A stretch of DNA of 64,000 nucleotides, taken from positions 62,001-126,000 of the forward strand of contig NZ_RQTJ01000007.1 in assembly GCF_003858535.1 (NCBI RefSeq). Direction: 5' to 3'. A program made the position numbers and the translations under genes. The notes beneath the pieces were generated by a model. That model was given only the letters and a program-made list of their open reading frames with translations. It had not been told where the DNA came from and made no database searches. Source of the DNA: Paenimyroides viscosum (GTDB taxonomy: Bacteria > Bacteroidota > Bacteroidia > Flavobacteriales > Flavobacteriaceae). Of the stretch, positions 8,801 to 17,330 are shown piece by piece (the first letter of the stretch is position 1; the number at the start of each line of letters is the position of its first letter).

Positions 8801-10036
8801 ATGAAACAAATTATCGCTCTTTTTATTTTACTTTTCAGCTTTACTTCTTTTGCCCAAATTGAAGGAACATGGAGCGGAAACATTGAAATTCCCAATCAAA
8901 AACTACCTTTTGTATTGCATGTAAGCAAAGAAAACGGTCAATTAAAAGCAACTTCAGACAGTCCAAATCAAGGTGTTCAGGGCATAGCAATGTCTTCAAT
9001 TCGCTTTGAGAACAATACGTTGTTTTTATCTCACGATCAAATGAACATGACCTATGAAGGTACATTAACAGATAATCAAAATATTAAAGGAACTTTTAAA
9101 CAAGGAACGTATTCTTTTACACTTAATTTAAAAAAAGAAGCTAAAAAGAATATTTCTGAGCAATCAAAAAATTCTAATGTTAAAGAACTAAAAGTTTCAG
9201 AAGAACTTCAGGGAAATCTGTACGAAACATCCAACAAAGAAACTGTTATTTTATTAATTGCAGGATCAGGACCAACAGATCGAAACGGAAATACTTTAGG
9301 AATGGCAGTAAATAATTCTTATAAGTTTTTAGCCGAAGGTTTAGCCGAAAATAACTACAGTGTTTTTACATACGATAAACGTGTTGTTTATTCTGTTAAA
9401 AGTCAGCAAGAAATACCTTCATTAGATTTTCAACATGGAATAGATGATGCACAAACCATTATTCACTATTTAAAAAACAATTTGGGTTATAAAAATATTA
9501 TTGTTGCCGGACATAGCGAAGGTTCTTTAGTTGGTATGAGTGCATCTAAAAAAGATGTTGCTGCTTTTATATCTCTTGCAGGTGCAGGAAATTCAATTGA
9601 TGTTATTCTTAAAGAGCAATTAAACAAGCAAGCTCCAATGTTAAATGATGATACCAATAAAATTTTAACGCAATTAAAAGAAGGAAAAATAGTGAAAGAT
9701 GTTAACCCAATGCTTCAAGCATTATTTGCAGAACAGAACCAACCTTTTTTAATTGACTGGATTAGTAGAAATCCACAAACTGAAATTGCAAAATTAAACA
9801 TTCCCATTTTAATTGTTAATGGAACAAAAGATCTGCAAGTAGGTCAAAAAGAAGCAGAATTACTACATAAAGCAAATCCAAAATCTTCAATGGTTATCAT
9901 AGAAAAAATGAATCATGTATTTAAAGAAGTCGAAAACGACCAGCAAAATATGGAATCATACAATAATCCAGAATTACCAATTCATAAAGATTTAATTAAA
10001 ACAATTGTAAGTTTCTTAAAACAAAACAAGTTATGA
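8801..10036 (+). CDS. Exported alpha/beta hydrolase (serine aminopeptidase S33-like)
   Basis: Protein of 411 residues with a signal peptide ending SFAQ (19). Residues 20-115 form a beta-rich domain, followed by an alpha/beta-hydrolase fold. The oxyanion region is IAGSGPTDRNGN (153-164), the nucleophile elbow GHSEG places the serine at 239, the acid is probably D344 (NGTKD) and the histidine H372 (MNHVF). The triad is complete, so it should be an active periplasmic esterase or peptidase. Its last 4 bases overlap the next start, indicating translational coupling. The substrate is unknown. Confidence 0.85.
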   Translation: MKQIIALFILLFSFTSFAQIEGTWSGNIEIPNQKLPFVLHVSKENGQLKATSDSPNQGVQGIAMSSIRFENNTLFLSHDQMNMTYEGTLTDNQNIKGTFKQGTYSFTLNLKKEAKKNISEQSKNSNVKELKVSEELQGNLYETSNKETVILLIAGSGPTDRNGNTLGMAVNNSYKFLAEGLAENNYSVFTYDKRVVYSVKSQQEIPSLDFQHGIDDAQTIIHYLKNNLGYKNIIVAGHSEGSLVGMSASKKDVAAFISLAGAGNSIDVILKEQLNKQAPMLNDDTNKILTQLKEGKIVKDVNPMLQALFAEQNQPFLIDWISRNPQTEIAKLNIPILIVNGTKDLQVGQKEAELLHKANPKSSMVIIEKMNHVFKEVENDQQNMESYNNPELPIHKDLIKTIVSFLKQNKL

Positions 10037-10515
10037 AACCCCTATTCACAGAAAAACAACGCTTTACCCAATGGTGGATATGGTTGCTGATCATTTCAAC
10101 ATGCTTTGTACCATTTATAGGAATCTATAAACAATTCATAAACGGTGAACCATTTGGAAACAATCTAATGAGTAATAATTCTTTGATATTAGCTACCGTT
10201 GTATCATTATCAATTATTGTTCTTTTTTTATTGATGAGATTAGAAACTAAAATCACTAAAGAAGGTATTTCGTTTAAATTTTTTCCATTTGTAAAACGCA
10301 ACTATTCTTATGATGAAATAGAAACCTATAAAGTAATCAATTACGGATTTGTTGGTGGTTGGGGCATTCGATTTACCATGAAAAATGGAACAGTTTATAA
10401 TACCAAAGGAACTAAAGGATTATTTATTAAACTTAAAAACGGTAAAACAATGGTTATCGGCACACAAAAACCACAAGAATTAGAAAAAGTAGTAGAACTC
10501 TTAAACTGTAAATAA
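10033..10515 (+). CDS. Membrane protein with bacterial PH-like domain
   Basis: Protein of 160 residues with two N-terminal transmembrane helices (about 13-33 and 52-72). A beta-rich cytoplasmic domain follows, with the pattern KEGISFKFFPFVKRNYSYDEIETYK-like strands, the usual arrangement in bacterial PH/DUF304-type membrane proteins (strand, RxxxxxxIE, strand, final helix). Function unknown. It overlaps the preceding hydrolase gene by 4 bases and the following gene by 1, so the three are translated together. Confidence 0.65.
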   Translation: MKPLFTEKQRFTQWWIWLLIISTCFVPFIGIYKQFINGEPFGNNLMSNNSLILATVVSLSIIVLFLLMRLETKITKEGISFKFFPFVKRNYSYDEIETYKVINYGFVGGWGIRFTMKNGTVYNTKGTKGLFIKLKNGKTMVIGTQKPQELEKVVELLNCK

Positions 10516-10937
10516 TGTACGCAGGTTTTATAATTGCTTTTATTATGGCGCTTATTGCCAGTCTTTTGAACGAAGAAAATGCCGGTAGTTTACTTGCCGG
10601 CTACAATACAATGGCTGAAGATAAAAAGAAAAACGTTGATTTTAAAGCCATCGTAAAACTGCATCACATTGTTTTTTACACGATTGCTGCCATTTTAGCT
10701 GTTTCTAACCTTTCCATCTTTTTTATTGATAACGAAAAAATAGTCCCGATTTCTATAATACTGACTATAAGTTGGGGATTGATTCCGTTATTCATTTTCG
10801 GAAAAAAGCACGATAAAAACGAATATAAAAGTTGGCAGAAATGGTTTCAACTATTTGTAATAGCTTTATTGTTTTTCGGCGGATTACTTTTAAGCTACCT
10901 AATTTGGACGACACCCATAAACGAATTAAACCTATAA
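10515..10937 (+). CDS. DUF3784-family small membrane protein
   Basis: Protein of 140 residues with four hydrophobic helices. The N-terminal segment ends LLAGYNTMAEDKKKN, a hallmark of DUF3784 proteins. These are small membrane proteins often near SdpI-like genes. No catalytic residues are seen. It overlaps the upstream gene by one base and precedes the SdpI-like gene by 4 bases. Confidence 0.8.
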   Translation: MYAGFIIAFIMALIASLLNEENAGSLLAGYNTMAEDKKKNVDFKAIVKLHHIVFYTIAAILAVSNLSIFFIDNEKIVPISIILTISWGLIPLFIFGKKHDKNEYKSWQKWFQLFVIALLFFGGLLLSYLIWTTPINELNL

Positions 10938-10941
10938 AACT

Positions 10942-11286
10942 ATGGATACTATTTTAGAATATTGCAACCAAATGTTGTTGTTAGTCGGTATTGTTTTTAT
11001 ACTTGCCGGAACAATTATGTATGTTTTTCCGCCAAAAAAAATTAATTCATTTTACGGATACAGAACTGCGTCATCAATGCAAAGTCAGCAAAAATGGAAT
11101 TTTGCTCAAACATACAGCGCCAAAATAATGATGCTTATAGGATTAATTTTTGCTTTTCTTTCACCAACAAAGGGCTTGTTTAAAACCAATGAAACTAACG
11201 ATACTATTTTAGCAGTAGGTGTTATGATTATTGGAAGTATGTTAATGATTTTAGTTGTTGAAAAGGCTTTAAGGAAGGTTAATTAA
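10942..11286 (+). CDS. SdpI-family membrane protein
   Basis: Protein of 114 residues with three transmembrane helices. The loop after helix 1 reads GYRTASSMQSQQKWNFAQ, the SdpI-family signature (GYRTxxSMxxxxxWxxAQ). SdpI of Bacillus subtilis gives immunity to the cannibalism toxin SdpC and also sequesters its regulator SdpR. Many homologues have no known toxin. No SdpC-like gene is present here. It is the last gene of the operon and its stop merges into the 22-bp repeat array. Confidence 0.8.
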   Translation: MDTILEYCNQMLLLVGIVFILAGTIMYVFPPKKINSFYGYRTASSMQSQQKWNFAQTYSAKIMMLIGLIFAFLSPTKGLFKTNETNDTILAVGVMIIGSMLMILVVEKALRKVN

Positions 11287-11398
11287 AAACGTAACTTCCT
11301 TTTTAGTAAAACGTAACTTCGTTTTTGGTAAAACGTAACTTCGTTTTTGGTAAAACGTAACTTCCTTTTCGGTAAAACGTAACTTCCTTTTTAATAAA
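11285..11398 (+). repeat. Tandem repeat, five copies of a 22-bp unit
   Basis: The word ACGTAACTTC recurs at 11289, 11311, 11333, 11355 and 11377, exactly 22 bases apart. Each unit reads about AAAACGTAACTTCSTTTTNG. The first copy begins at the stop codon of the SdpI-like gene and the last copy forms the left arm of the terminator at 11376-11416. Confidence 0.92.
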
Positions 11399-11416
11399 AG
11401 GATGCTACGTTTTTTT
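11376..11416 (+). terminator. Terminator whose 5' arm is the last 22-bp repeat copy
   Basis: Bases 11376-11391 pair with 11396-11411 (16 positions, 2 mismatches) around a TAAT loop and run into T7. It terminates the six-gene operon. Four further copies of the 5' arm lie upstream in tandem and could pair with the same 3' arm. Confidence 0.85.
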
Positions 11417-11426
11417 AAATAAATTA

Positions 11427-13625
11427 CTAAACAATCAATAACCCAAAATCACGCAATTGTTCGCCTTGTTTTGAAAAGATAAAAGGTTCAAAATCTTCGT
11501 TTGTTTGTTCTTCAAAACTGGTTTTCATCTGCTGAAAAGACAATGTTCCTTTTGGACTTACTTTTAAATCATTATAAAACTGTACAAACCACTCGCCTGC
11601 TTCCTTATCAACCTCAACCTGTAGCAAATCGTTTTTAGAATGTACACTTATTCGTGCTTTTTCAAACATTCTGCCTTTTTTCGATTTGGTAAAATGTTCC
11701 AACATAGGTTTTGTTCCTAACCAGACAACTTTTTGGTTTGATTTAAAAATAGGGAAAGCTTCATTTTCTAAAACAGAAACAATATAATCGGGTGCTACTT
11801 TTGTACGCGGAATTTTAAAATCGAACCATTCTTGCAACGGAAAATCAAAACACAATCCGTGCATATAATTAAAGAGTGATTTTTTTAATCCGAACGAAAA
11901 TTTGTCGTGATTCGCTCCTGATTTGTCTTCGTGCACCATATCGTTATTCGCAAAGGTTCCTAAATTTGTAGAATGATTGATAACATTGAACGCTTCAGGA
12001 TTTAATCCAACGGGACTGTGAGCCGTCATTGCAAACTGATGCCAAAAGCCCGACTGCATAATACCTACTTCAAACATTTGTCGGACCATTTCTAACGAAT
12101 CAATCGTTTCTTGAGCCGTTTGTGTAGGAAAACCGTACATTAAATATGCATGAACCATGATTCCGGCTTCAGTAAAGTTTCTATTCACTCGTGCCACCTG
12201 TTCAACCGTAACTCCTTTGTCAATTAATTGTAATAAGCGATCTGATGCAACTTCCAATCCGCCCGAAACTGCAATACAACCCGATGCTTTCAATAATCGA
12301 CATAAATCTAACGTAAAACTTTTTTCAAATCGAATGTTTGTCCACCAAGAGACCGTTAGTTTACGTTTAATGATTTCAATTGCTACTTCGCGCATCAATG
12401 CCGGTGGCGCAGCTTCATCAACAAAATGAAAACCTGAAGTTCCGGTTGAAGCAATGAGTTGTTCCATACGATCAACAATTTCTTTAGCCGCAATAGGTTC
12501 GTACACTTTAATGTAATCTAACGAAATATCACAAAACGTACATTTTCCCCAATAACAACCATGAGCCATCGTTAATTTATTCCATCTTCCGTCGCTCCAT
12601 AATCTGTGCATGGGATTGACTACTTCGATCACAGAAATGTATTGATTTAAGTCGATATCGGTATAATCAGGACAACCTACTTCGTTTTGTTTGTAATCTT
12701 TAATAAACGGATTGTTGATGTATTTTACTTCGTTATTTTCTAAAAGAAAGGTACGCTTTAATTCACTTTGATCAATTTCATTATTCACAAATTTTATCAA
12801 TTGCTCTGTTGGCGCTTCTCCATCATCTAAATTAATAAAATCGAAAAACTCAAACACTCGAACATCAGAAACACTGCGCAATTCGGTATTTGGAAAACCA
12901 CCACCCATAACAATTTTTATGTGCGGATGCTGTTGTTTGATGTATTGAGCCGATCGAAACGCACTGTACAAATTTCCTGGAAACGGAACTGAAAAGCCAA
13001 CGATTTTAGGATTTGTTTTTTGTATCAACCTTTCTAATAATTGAAGGGTAATTTGATCAATATAAGTTGGTTCTTCATGTAATTTTTGATACAATTCGTC
13101 GAACGAATTGGCAGATCTTCCCAAACGTTCAGCATACCGACTAAAGCCAAAATTTTCGTCAACGGTTTCAATAATTAAATCTGATAAATCCTCCAAATAC
13201 AAAGTCGCATAATGTTTGGCTTTGTCTTGAAATCCCATGGACCCAAACGCCCAATCCAGCTCGTCTAATTGAGAAAAGCGAGAAGCTTGCGGTAAATAAT
13301 CATCGTGCACAATGGCATTAGCCAATGTAGGATTTTTTCCTTGAAGAAAGGAAATTACAGCATCAACCGACTGAATATAATCGTCTTTCAAAGCTACAAT
13401 TCGTCTCGCATTTTCGCCTAAATCGCCTTGGTTTTGCTCAATAAACGAAAACAAATCTTGTAAACCTTTTTTCGAAAACAATTGCAAAATCACTTCAATA
13501 CCTAAATCGGCTTGATAGGAAGAAGTATTTTTTGTATTCAAAAATCCTTTTAAATAAACCGTTCCCGGATAAGGCGTGTTTAATTGTGTAAAAGGCGGCG
13601 TGATTAATAAAATTTGTGTTTCCAA
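11427..13625 (-). CDS. B12-binding-type radical SAM protein
   Basis: Protein of 732 residues. An N-terminal cobalamin-binding-like Rossmann region (LLITPPFTQLNTPYPGTVYL, then KIVGFSVPFPGNLYSAFR and GGGFPNTELR) precedes a radical SAM barrel. The cluster cysteines are C357, C362 and C365 in CYWGKCTFC, a Cx4CxxC spacing. Barrel motifs include SGGLE and a C-terminal YLMYGFPTQT. Members carry out methylations or rearrangements via a 5'-deoxyadenosyl radical. The substrate is unknown and no pathway partners are adjacent. The start is placed just downstream of a TATTTTTG promoter box. Confidence 0.82.
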   Translation of the reverse strand: METQILLITPPFTQLNTPYPGTVYLKGFLNTKNTSSYQADLGIEVILQLFSKKGLQDLFSFIEQNQGDLGENARRIVALKDDYIQSVDAVISFLQGKNPTLANAIVHDDYLPQASRFSQLDELDWAFGSMGFQDKAKHYATLYLEDLSDLIIETVDENFGFSRYAERLGRSANSFDELYQKLHEEPTYIDQITLQLLERLIQKTNPKIVGFSVPFPGNLYSAFRSAQYIKQQHPHIKIVMGGGFPNTELRSVSDVRVFEFFDFINLDDGEAPTEQLIKFVNNEIDQSELKRTFLLENNEVKYINNPFIKDYKQNEVGCPDYTDIDLNQYISVIEVVNPMHRLWSDGRWNKLTMAHGCYWGKCTFCDISLDYIKVYEPIAAKEIVDRMEQLIASTGTSGFHFVDEAAPPALMREVAIEIIKRKLTVSWWTNIRFEKSFTLDLCRLLKASGCIAVSGGLEVASDRLLQLIDKGVTVEQVARVNRNFTEAGIMVHAYLMYGFPTQTAQETIDSLEMVRQMFEVGIMQSGFWHQFAMTAHSPVGLNPEAFNVINHSTNLGTFANNDMVHEDKSGANHDKFSFGLKKSLFNYMHGLCFDFPLQEWFDFKIPRTKVAPDYIVSVLENEAFPIFKSNQKVVWLGTKPMLEHFTKSKKGRMFEKARISVHSKNDLLQVEVDKEAGEWFVQFYNDLKVSPKGTLSFQQMKTSFEEQTNEDFEPFIFSKQGEQLRDFGLLIV

Positions 13626-13641
13626 CGAATTGTAATTTGTA

Positions 13642-13649
13642 CAAAAATA
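13642..13649 (-). promoter_or_regulatory. Promoter -7 box (TATTTTTG, minus strand)
   Basis: Exact TANNTTTG match on the minus strand, 16 bases upstream of the radical SAM start. Confidence 0.5.
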
Positions 13650-13724
13650 CGATTAAAAAAAGCAACTATAAAACAATACTTACTACTGTAAACCTGGAAC
13701 TAAATAACACTAAAATCAGTATGA

Positions 13725-13840
13725 GGTGTTGCATCAAGTGCAGCATGACGAATAGCAAACTGTCACCCTGAAATTGATTCAGGGTCTCACTCATTTAATA
13801 AACGAAGTAGAAACGCAAGATGAGATGCTAAAAAAAGTTC
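13725..13840. repeat. Dispersed palindromic repeat, CCCTGAA family
   Basis: This 314-base gene-free stretch between divergent genes contains a hairpin ACCCTGAA (13765-13772)/TTCAGGGT (13778-13785), flanked by GCAGCATGACG and TGAGATGCT words. The composition resembles intergenic repeats common in flavobacterial genomes. Beyond it and the two flanking promoters I see nothing else in 13626-13939. Confidence 0.5.
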
Positions 13841-13915
13841 GTGTTGACAAACAATAATCTATACTTTATCATTTGTTTAACCCGAAAATAGTTTACAATA
13901 TCATTACATATTTGT

Positions 13916-13923
13916 TAACTTTG
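13916..13923 (+). promoter_or_regulatory. Promoter -7 box (TAACTTTG)
   Basis: Exact TANNTTTG match 17 bases before the bshC ATG; no clear -33 TTG. Confidence 0.5.
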
Positions 13924-13939
13924 GACAAATCAAAAACAA

Positions 13940-15526
13940 ATGATGTTTTCAATCCCTTATTCACAAACGGGCTATTTTTCGAAATTAATGATCGATTATC
14001 TCAATCAAGATGCTCGATTATCTCCTTTATATAATCGTTTTCCTACTTTAGAAAATTTCAAACTTCAAATTCAGGAGAAACAGCAAGCATTTCCTTTACA
14101 TCATCGCAAGGTTTTGGTGCAACAGCTAAGCAAACAATATGCAAATTCAGAAACTTCTTCTGCTACGCTACAACATATTCAACAGTTAGGAAACACCAAT
14201 ACGTTTACGGTGGTTACGGGACATCAATTGAATTTGTTTACGGGTCCGTTGTATTTTTTATATAAAATTATTTCAACAATCAATTTGTGTAAGGAATTAA
14301 AAAAGACGTATCCGGAATATGATTTTGTGCCTGTTTACTGGATGGCGACGGAAGATCATGATTTTGATGAGATCAACTATTTTAATTTTAACCGAAAGAA
14401 ATGTCAGTGGAACAAGGAAGTTTCGGGTCCGGTTGGCAGATTGAATACCGATGGACTACAAGCGGTTTTTGATGAATTCAAAAAGCATTTACCTTTAGGA
14501 AACAATGCAAACGAACTTACCCTTTTGTTTGAAAACGCTTATTTAAAACACGATAACTTAGCCGATGCCACGCGTTATTTAGCGAATGAACTGTTCAAAA
14601 ATCAAGGTTTGGTTATTGTTGATGGTGATGATACGGAATTGAAACAACTTTTTATTCCGTCTATGAAAGAAGAGTTACAAAATCAGTCGTCTTTTAAGGA
14701 AGTCGAGAAAAGTTATGATATTTTAAAGGATTACATTATTCAGGTAAATCCACGTGAAATTAATTTGTTTTTTATTGAACACGGATTGAGAGAACGTATT
14801 GTTTTTGAAGAAGATACATTCAAAGTTTTAAATACCGATTTGCAGTTTACAAAAGACGAATTGTTGCATTTGGTTGATACAAATCCTGAGAAATTCAGTC
14901 CAAATGTTATTTTACGTCCATTGTATCAGGAAGTTATTTTACCTAATTTGTGTTACATTGGCGGCGGCGGCGAATTGGCTTATTGGTTAGAACTGAAAGA
15001 AGTTTTCACACTGCATAACACACCATTCCCCATGCTTTTGTTGAGAAATTCTGTTTTACTGGCAACCGAAAAACAAAATCAAAAACGAGAAAAATTAAAC
15101 CTTTCGTGGGAAGAATTATTTTTAAAGACTGATGATTTCATTCAGAAGAAAACAAAAGATTTTGCTCAACATGTATTTGATTTTGAACAGCAAAAACAAT
15201 TTTTAAAAGATCAGTTTACTGCTTTAAAAGAAGTTACACTGCAAACCAACAAATCGTTTATTGGTGCGGTAAATGCACAAGAAACCAAACAAATTAAAGG
15301 TTTAGAAAATCTTGAAAAGCGTTATTTTAAAGCCGAACGATTGAAAAACAAAGAACAATTAGACCGAATGCTCGATTTAAAAATTGCTTTGTTTCCAAAC
15401 AATAGTTTGCAAGAACGCATAGGTAACTTTTCGACATTATATGTTGATTATGGTCAAAAAATGATTGATACTTTATTAGAAAATTTACATCCGTTAGATC
15501 AGAATTATTCGATAATTACTTTGTAA
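13940..15526 (+). CDS. bshC: Bacillithiol biosynthesis cysteine-adding enzyme BshC
   Basis: Protein of 528 residues, full length for BshC, the putative ligase that adds cysteine to GlcN-malate in bacillithiol synthesis. Recognisable segments are VVTGHQLNLFTGPLYFLYK (early), YDFVPVYWMATEDHDFDEIN, the central VNPREINLFFIEHGLRERIV and LPNLCYIGGGGELAYWLE. Alternative start: the second Met immediately follows the first. bshA and bshB are not nearby, as is usual in Bacteroidota. It is likely cytoplasmic and monocistronic, or cotranscribed with the unknown gene 15 bases downstream. Confidence 0.92.
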   Translation: MMFSIPYSQTGYFSKLMIDYLNQDARLSPLYNRFPTLENFKLQIQEKQQAFPLHHRKVLVQQLSKQYANSETSSATLQHIQQLGNTNTFTVVTGHQLNLFTGPLYFLYKIISTINLCKELKKTYPEYDFVPVYWMATEDHDFDEINYFNFNRKKCQWNKEVSGPVGRLNTDGLQAVFDEFKKHLPLGNNANELTLLFENAYLKHDNLADATRYLANELFKNQGLVIVDGDDTELKQLFIPSMKEELQNQSSFKEVEKSYDILKDYIIQVNPREINLFFIEHGLRERIVFEEDTFKVLNTDLQFTKDELLHLVDTNPEKFSPNVILRPLYQEVILPNLCYIGGGGELAYWLELKEVFTLHNTPFPMLLLRNSVLLATEKQNQKREKLNLSWEELFLKTDDFIQKKTKDFAQHVFDFEQQKQFLKDQFTALKEVTLQTNKSFIGAVNAQETKQIKGLENLEKRYFKAERLKNKEQLDRMLDLKIALFPNNSLQERIGNFSTLYVDYGQKMIDTLLENLHPLDQNYSIITL

Positions 15527-15541
15527 ACAAATAAATATGTG

Positions 15542-16357
15542 ATGCTTATGTTTGTGATTTTTTTTACAATATTTATTGTTTTAATGTTTGTTGTTCCCAT
15601 CATTCTCATTATTTTGGTAATTACCAAAGGTTTAAAGAGCAGAAACAACCATGAATTAAAAACAGAAAAAGAACAAATGATTCAGAAAGTTCAAGGTATG
15701 GTCAAAAATCTAAGCCCATGGAACAATCGGGAACTTTCAGAAATCATTAATCATCTTAATTATATTAGCTCTCGCATTATTTTTAGTAAACTTAAAGGTT
15801 ATCTGATGACCTTTAATAATGAACACATTATTGCTTTTCAAAGAATAGAAAAAGTAAGTGGTTCTGATGTTCAAATAGTTGCTCAATCTACCGATTTTAG
15901 AATTTTCTATCAATTAAAAAATTTTGAAATAAGTATTGAATACAATGATTCATATATAGGTAAAATTGTAAATTTTAAACATATATTAAATTCCAATGGT
16001 GAAATAATTGCACTTTTAGACAGAATAGATCCCGCTTTTAGATTTGAATTTATAAGTAATGGAAACTTAATTCCGTTCGGTAATCAAAAAGAACAAAGAA
16101 GTTATGAGCTTCATTTTCCTTCAGGCAAAAAGGTCGTTTTAAATAAAAGTTTTAACAAAAAACCTTTTGAAAAAAATCCATTCTATAAACCTCGAGGTTT
16201 CAAAGCCTCACACCAAAAAGTTCCTGTATTGAGTAGAGAAAAATATCAAGCATACTCTATTATTAATGAACCTATCCGATTGGATTCCGAGGAGCACAAA
16301 TGGGCAATGATCTTAGCTATTTACGAATGTATTTATTACAGTTACGATTTTATCTAA
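15542..16357 (+). CDS. Hypothetical single-pass membrane protein
   Basis: Unrecognised protein of 271 residues. Residues 1-28 are a very hydrophobic helix, followed by a charged linker (LKTEKEQ). A soluble, mixed alpha/beta C-terminal region contains alternating strands (HIIAFQRIEKVSGSDVQIVA, RIFYQLKNFEISIEY). The strand pattern loosely recalls Tubby/LURP-one folds, but this is speculation. A GTG at 15539 directly precedes the chosen ATG. It follows bshC on the same strand by 15 bases and ends before a palindrome at 16391. Confidence 0.65.
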   Translation: MLMFVIFFTIFIVLMFVVPIILIILVITKGLKSRNNHELKTEKEQMIQKVQGMVKNLSPWNNRELSEIINHLNYISSRIIFSKLKGYLMTFNNEHIIAFQRIEKVSGSDVQIVAQSTDFRIFYQLKNFEISIEYNDSYIGKIVNFKHILNSNGEIIALLDRIDPAFRFEFISNGNLIPFGNQKEQRSYELHFPSGKKVVLNKSFNKKPFEKNPFYKPRGFKASHQKVPVLSREKYQAYSIINEPIRLDSEEHKWAMILAIYECIYYSYDFI

Positions 16358-16390
16358 TAAAATATTTAAGGAATACATATTTTGTAAAAT

Positions 16391-16415
16391 AAAAAGTATG
16401 CACGCATACTTTTTT
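16391..16415 (+). promoter_or_regulatory. Palindrome before the SDR gene: operator or terminator
   Basis: Perfect 11-bp inverted repeat (16391-16401 with 16404-16414) around AC, core GTATGCACGCATAC, 32 bases before the SDR ATG. The symmetry and position fit an operator for a TetR-type regulator. The flanking A5 and T6 also make it a plausible terminator for the upstream gene. Both readings are possible. Confidence 0.6.
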
Positions 16416-16446
16416 GTATATTTACCTATCAACCAAATAGTAAAGT

Positions 16447-17328
16447 ATGGATTATTCTCAGAAAATGTTGCGCGACGACGCATTAAACGATAAAGTTATT
16501 ATTGTAACAGGTGGCGGCAGTGGTTTAGGCAAAGCCATGACAACCTACTTTTTAGAATTAGGAGCTAAAGTAGCGATTACATCTCGCGATATAGAAAAAC
16601 TACAAAATACCGCAAAAGAATTAGAAGAAAAAACCGGCGGAACATGCTTGCCAATTGCCTGTGATGTTCGTCATTACGATCAGGTAGAAAATATGTTGCA
16701 ACAAGTTTTGTTGGCATTTGGAAAAGTAGATGTTTTACTAAACAATGCGGCCGGTAACTTCATCTCTCCTACCGAACGTTTATCTGCCAATGCTTTTGAT
16801 ACCATTATTGATATTGTCTTGAAAGGCAGCAAAAACTGTACGCTTGCTTTAGGAAAACATTGGATTGAAAAAGGCGAGAAAAACAAAGTGGTTTTAAATA
16901 TTGTTACAACGTATGCTTGGACAGGATCGGGCTATGTAGTGCCAAGTGCAACAGCAAAAGCGGGTGTATTGGCAATGACGCGCAGTTTGGCGGTTGAATG
17001 GGCAAAATACGGAATTCGCATGAATGCCATTGCTCCGGGACCTTTCCCTACAAAAGGTGCTTGGGACAGATTATTGCCAGGCGAGTTAAAAGATCAGTTT
17101 GATATTACAAAACAAGTTCCATTACGACGTGTAGGCGATCATCAGGAATTAGCGAATTTAGCTGCATATTTAGTTTCCGATTTTTCGCAATACATAAACG
17201 GTGAAGTTGTTACTATCGATGGTGGTGAATGGCTGCAAGGTGCCGGCGAATTTAATATGTTGGAAAATATCCCGAAAGAATTATGGGATATGCTGGAACA
17301 AATGATAAAAGCTAAAGGGAGTAAATAA
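16447..17328 (+). CDS. SDR oxidoreductase of the 2,4-dienoyl-CoA reductase type
   Basis: Protein of 293 residues with the Rossmann motif TGGGSGLGKA (21-30) and NNAAGNF (99-105). Instead of the usual YxxxK, the active-site region is TTYAWTGSGYVVPSATAKAG, with Y156 and K171. This is the arrangement in mitochondrial 2,4-dienoyl-CoA reductases, where Tyr lies 15 residues before Lys. It probably reduces dienoyl-CoA esters with NADPH during unsaturated fatty-acid oxidation. The palindrome upstream suggests repressor control. A terminator follows at 17331. Confidence 0.85.
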   Translation: MDYSQKMLRDDALNDKVIIVTGGGSGLGKAMTTYFLELGAKVAITSRDIEKLQNTAKELEEKTGGTCLPIACDVRHYDQVENMLQQVLLAFGKVDVLLNNAAGNFISPTERLSANAFDTIIDIVLKGSKNCTLALGKHWIEKGEKNKVVLNIVTTYAWTGSGYVVPSATAKAGVLAMTRSLAVEWAKYGIRMNAIAPGPFPTKGAWDRLLPGELKDQFDITKQVPLRRVGDHQELANLAAYLVSDFSQYINGEVVTIDGGEWLQGAGEFNMLENIPKELWDMLEQMIKAKGSK

Positions 17329-17330
17329 TA

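Noticed and set aside
11285-11398. The 22-bp array as a CRISPR array
   Set aside because: The units are directly adjacent with no spacers, and no cas genes are near.
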